Below, in pieces: positions 63,301 through 64,000 of a DNA stretch of 64,000 nucleotides. Source of the stretch: Onchocerca volvulus (Eukaryota; Nematoda; Chromadorea; Rhabditida; Onchocercidae). The notes under the pieces were generated by a model. It was not told where the DNA came from. It was given only the letters and a program-made list of their open reading frames with translations, and did no database searches. The translations under genes and the position numbers were made by a program. Within the stretch, counting starts at the first letter, position 1; each line of letters starts with the position of its first letter. The stretch lies in assembly GCA_000499405.2 (NCBI GenBank), contig HG738139.1, positions 15,972,858 through 16,036,857 on the forward strand, written 5' to 3'.

Positions 63301-63656
63301 CCGTCAAAACGACGTTATTTACCGGTATTTGGTTCACTTACGTCTGTTGCACGAAGCTATAATGGTCAAGTTCGTAGTATCACATACCAATTTTGATATT
63401 TCAAAATTTAATCAAAAATTCCCTCATTCTTTCCTTTTTTTTTTTAACAATTATTTCACCAAAATTTCCCGTTCTTTTCTTTTCTTTTATTTTCGTCTAA
63501 ATCATTTGTCATTGTCAGTATAAATACATTTATATTTTTTAAGGAACGTTGCAGTATTTGTTTGGAGGAATATAAGGAAGGACAGGAATTACGAGTGCTA
63601 TTTTGTGGCCATGAATTTCATCCAAAATGTGTCGATCCATGGTTACTTAGCAATAG
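51314..63656 (+). CDS. plr-1: PLR-1/ZNRF3/RNF43-type transmembrane RING E3 ligase (5' part)
   Basis: These ubiquitin ligases remove Frizzled/Wnt receptors from the cell surface and so restrain Wnt signalling. Seven exons are seen: 51314..51571, 59492..59620, 61590..61667, 61864..62016, 62674..62813, 63198..63369 and 63544..63656; the gene continues past 64000. The product has a signal peptide ending about FG ([20 protein letters not shown]...), then a protease-associated-like ectodomain with [19 protein letters not shown], which aligns with the ZNRF3 GRFS..EGEIVQ block. Other blocks are [24 protein letters not shown] and [11 protein letters not shown]. One membrane span follows (about 213-234), then [15 protein letters not shown], matching the KMETRKF juxtamembrane signature. 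The RING-H2 starts at C313: [25 protein letters not shown]. The last two zinc ligands lie outside the window. Intron 1 is 7.9 kb. The start is the only ATG giving a signal peptide. RNF13 or GRAIL homologues are less likely. Confidence 0.88.
51572..59491 (+). other. Large first intron of plr-1
   Basis: This 7.9 kb intron separates the signal peptide exon from the rest. It has T and A runs, a degenerate repeat at 54710-54960, a (GGAAT) run near 57412-57430 and one G+C-richer island at about 54040-54260. Near 56410-56580 two overlapping short plus-strand ORFs ([18 protein letters not shown], and one containing [19 protein letters not shown]) look codon-like but are too short to call. No nested gene is supported. 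Its size and position suggest it may carry enhancers. Confidence 0.5.
54710..54960. repeat. Degenerate tandem repeats in plr-1 intron 1
   Basis: Two diverged units of about 66 bp containing TTGTTATTTAAGAACTTTG or TTGTTATTTAAAAAAATAC are followed by three units around ATACATTGTCA, ATATATTGTCAT and TATATTGTTACAT. Divergence is high, so unit borders are approximate. Confidence 0.55.
60465..60608 (-). other. Acidic Asp/Asn-rich ORF inside plr-1 intron 2
   Basis: On the minus strand, an ATG near 60608 opens 48 codons: [20 protein letters not shown] and on to a non-repetitive end, [17 protein letters not shown], before TAA at 60465. A good acceptor (GTATTCACAG) lies within it. The acidic part comes from a CAT/ATT-type repeat (about 60520-60590), which on its own would keep the frame open. 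The non-repeat end is what makes it worth noting. It could be a 3' exon of a nested gene or chance. Confidence 0.2.
62391..62456. repeat. (TGAT/TGAC)n tetranucleotide repeat
   Basis: About 16 tetranucleotide units of TGAT, TGAC and TGGT type in plr-1 intron 4. Confidence 0.9.
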
Positions 63657-63864
63657 GTAAGATAGTTATATCTGCCATATAAGATTAGTTGAAATTATTT
63701 ATAGAATGATTAATTATTCAATTCGCAATATTTCATTTTAATAATAGAACAAAGAATTTCATAAAATTAAATTATATTTGATAAATATAACAAATCAATA
63801 TTTTACTTATTTATTTATTTACTTATCTATTTACATACTCAGTATCACCTTAATTTAATTTCAA

Positions 63865-63892
63865 AGCTTGCTCTTGTAAAATAGAGCAAGCT
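63865..63892. repeat. Short perfect hairpin
   Basis: AGCTTGCTCT and AGAGCAAGCT form a 10 bp perfect stem with an 8 nt loop, in the intron after the last visible plr-1 exon. Its role is unknown. Confidence 0.7.
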
Positions 63893-64000
63893 AATACTAG
63901 AAATACTAAAAATTTTGAGATTTTTGATTAAATTTTCTTTAAATCAAAATTGTTTTTATCTAAATTTATCTATTATCGCGAAATATTCCAGTCCATGAAA

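Noticed and set aside
1..64000. tRNA, rRNA, spliceosomal snRNA, spliced-leader RNA and CRISPR arrays
   Set aside because: I looked for the usual conserved boxes (such as TTCGAATC arms, the U1 ATACTTACCTG start, the U6 core, and evenly spaced repeats) and found no convincing case by eye; a covariance-model scan would be needed to exclude them.

Overview
The window is A+T-rich animal DNA (roughly 70% A+T) from a nematode. The evidence is three transthyretin-like (TTL) secreted proteins (a nematode-specific family), a VIAAT/UNC-47-type vesicular GABA transporter, a PLR-1-type Wnt-receptor E3 ligase, short T-rich 3' splice acceptors ending TTTTCAG or ATTGCAG, and several acceptors placed a few bases before start codons, as expected for spliced-leader trans-splicing. 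The base composition and intron sizes fit a clade III (filarial or spirurid-like) parasite, but the species is inferred, not shown.

Layout, left to right: (1) the last two exons of a vesicular inhibitory amino-acid transporter (+, 196-880); (2) a 2.2 kb spacer with two hairpins and one ambiguous coding-like patch; (3) ribosomal protein eL15, rpl-15 (+, 3085-4704, 5 exons, 204 aa), in which one intron lacks a usable AG acceptor; (4) a nematode globin (-, 5083-7374, 4 exons, 189 aa); (5) a spacer with antiparallel ORFs of unknown status; (6) a DDX24-type DEAD-box helicase (+, 8782-15913, 17 exons, about 714 aa); (7) a gene-poor 5.6 kb stretch holding a diverged duplicated non-coding element; (8) a cluster of three TTL genes (-, 21561-22545; -, 24840-26837; +, 31759-32857) with matching exon structure; (9) U1 snRNP 70K (-, 33681-39130, 9 exons, 316 aa), whose 2.1 kb intron is loaded with strong 5' splice-site matches; (10) a 12 kb gene-poor, repeat-rich stretch; (11) the first seven exons of a PLR-1/ZNRF3/RNF43-type transmembrane RING E3 ligase (+, from 51314, running off the right edge).

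The genes do not form a pathway. They are a mix of housekeeping genes (translation, ribosome biogenesis, splicing), neuronal or developmental genes (GABA loading, Wnt receptor turnover), an oxygen-binding globin and a family of secreted TTL proteins. Gene models were built by hand from protein similarity, splice signals and reading phase. Exon edges were checked by phase arithmetic and agree throughout, except for the rpl-15 acceptor.

The most interesting observation is the U1-70K intron. It holds six GGTAAG donor-like sites on the sense strand, where base composition predicts well under one. They include an in-frame alternative donor 48 nt downstream of the real one and at least two candidate stop-containing cassette exons. 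This is what a U1-level-sensing autoregulatory intron could look like. No complete unknown multi-gene system was found. The accessory signals are a duplicated non-coding element, a 36 bp perfect palindrome, a GC-AG intron in one TTL gene and a few possible tiny genes.
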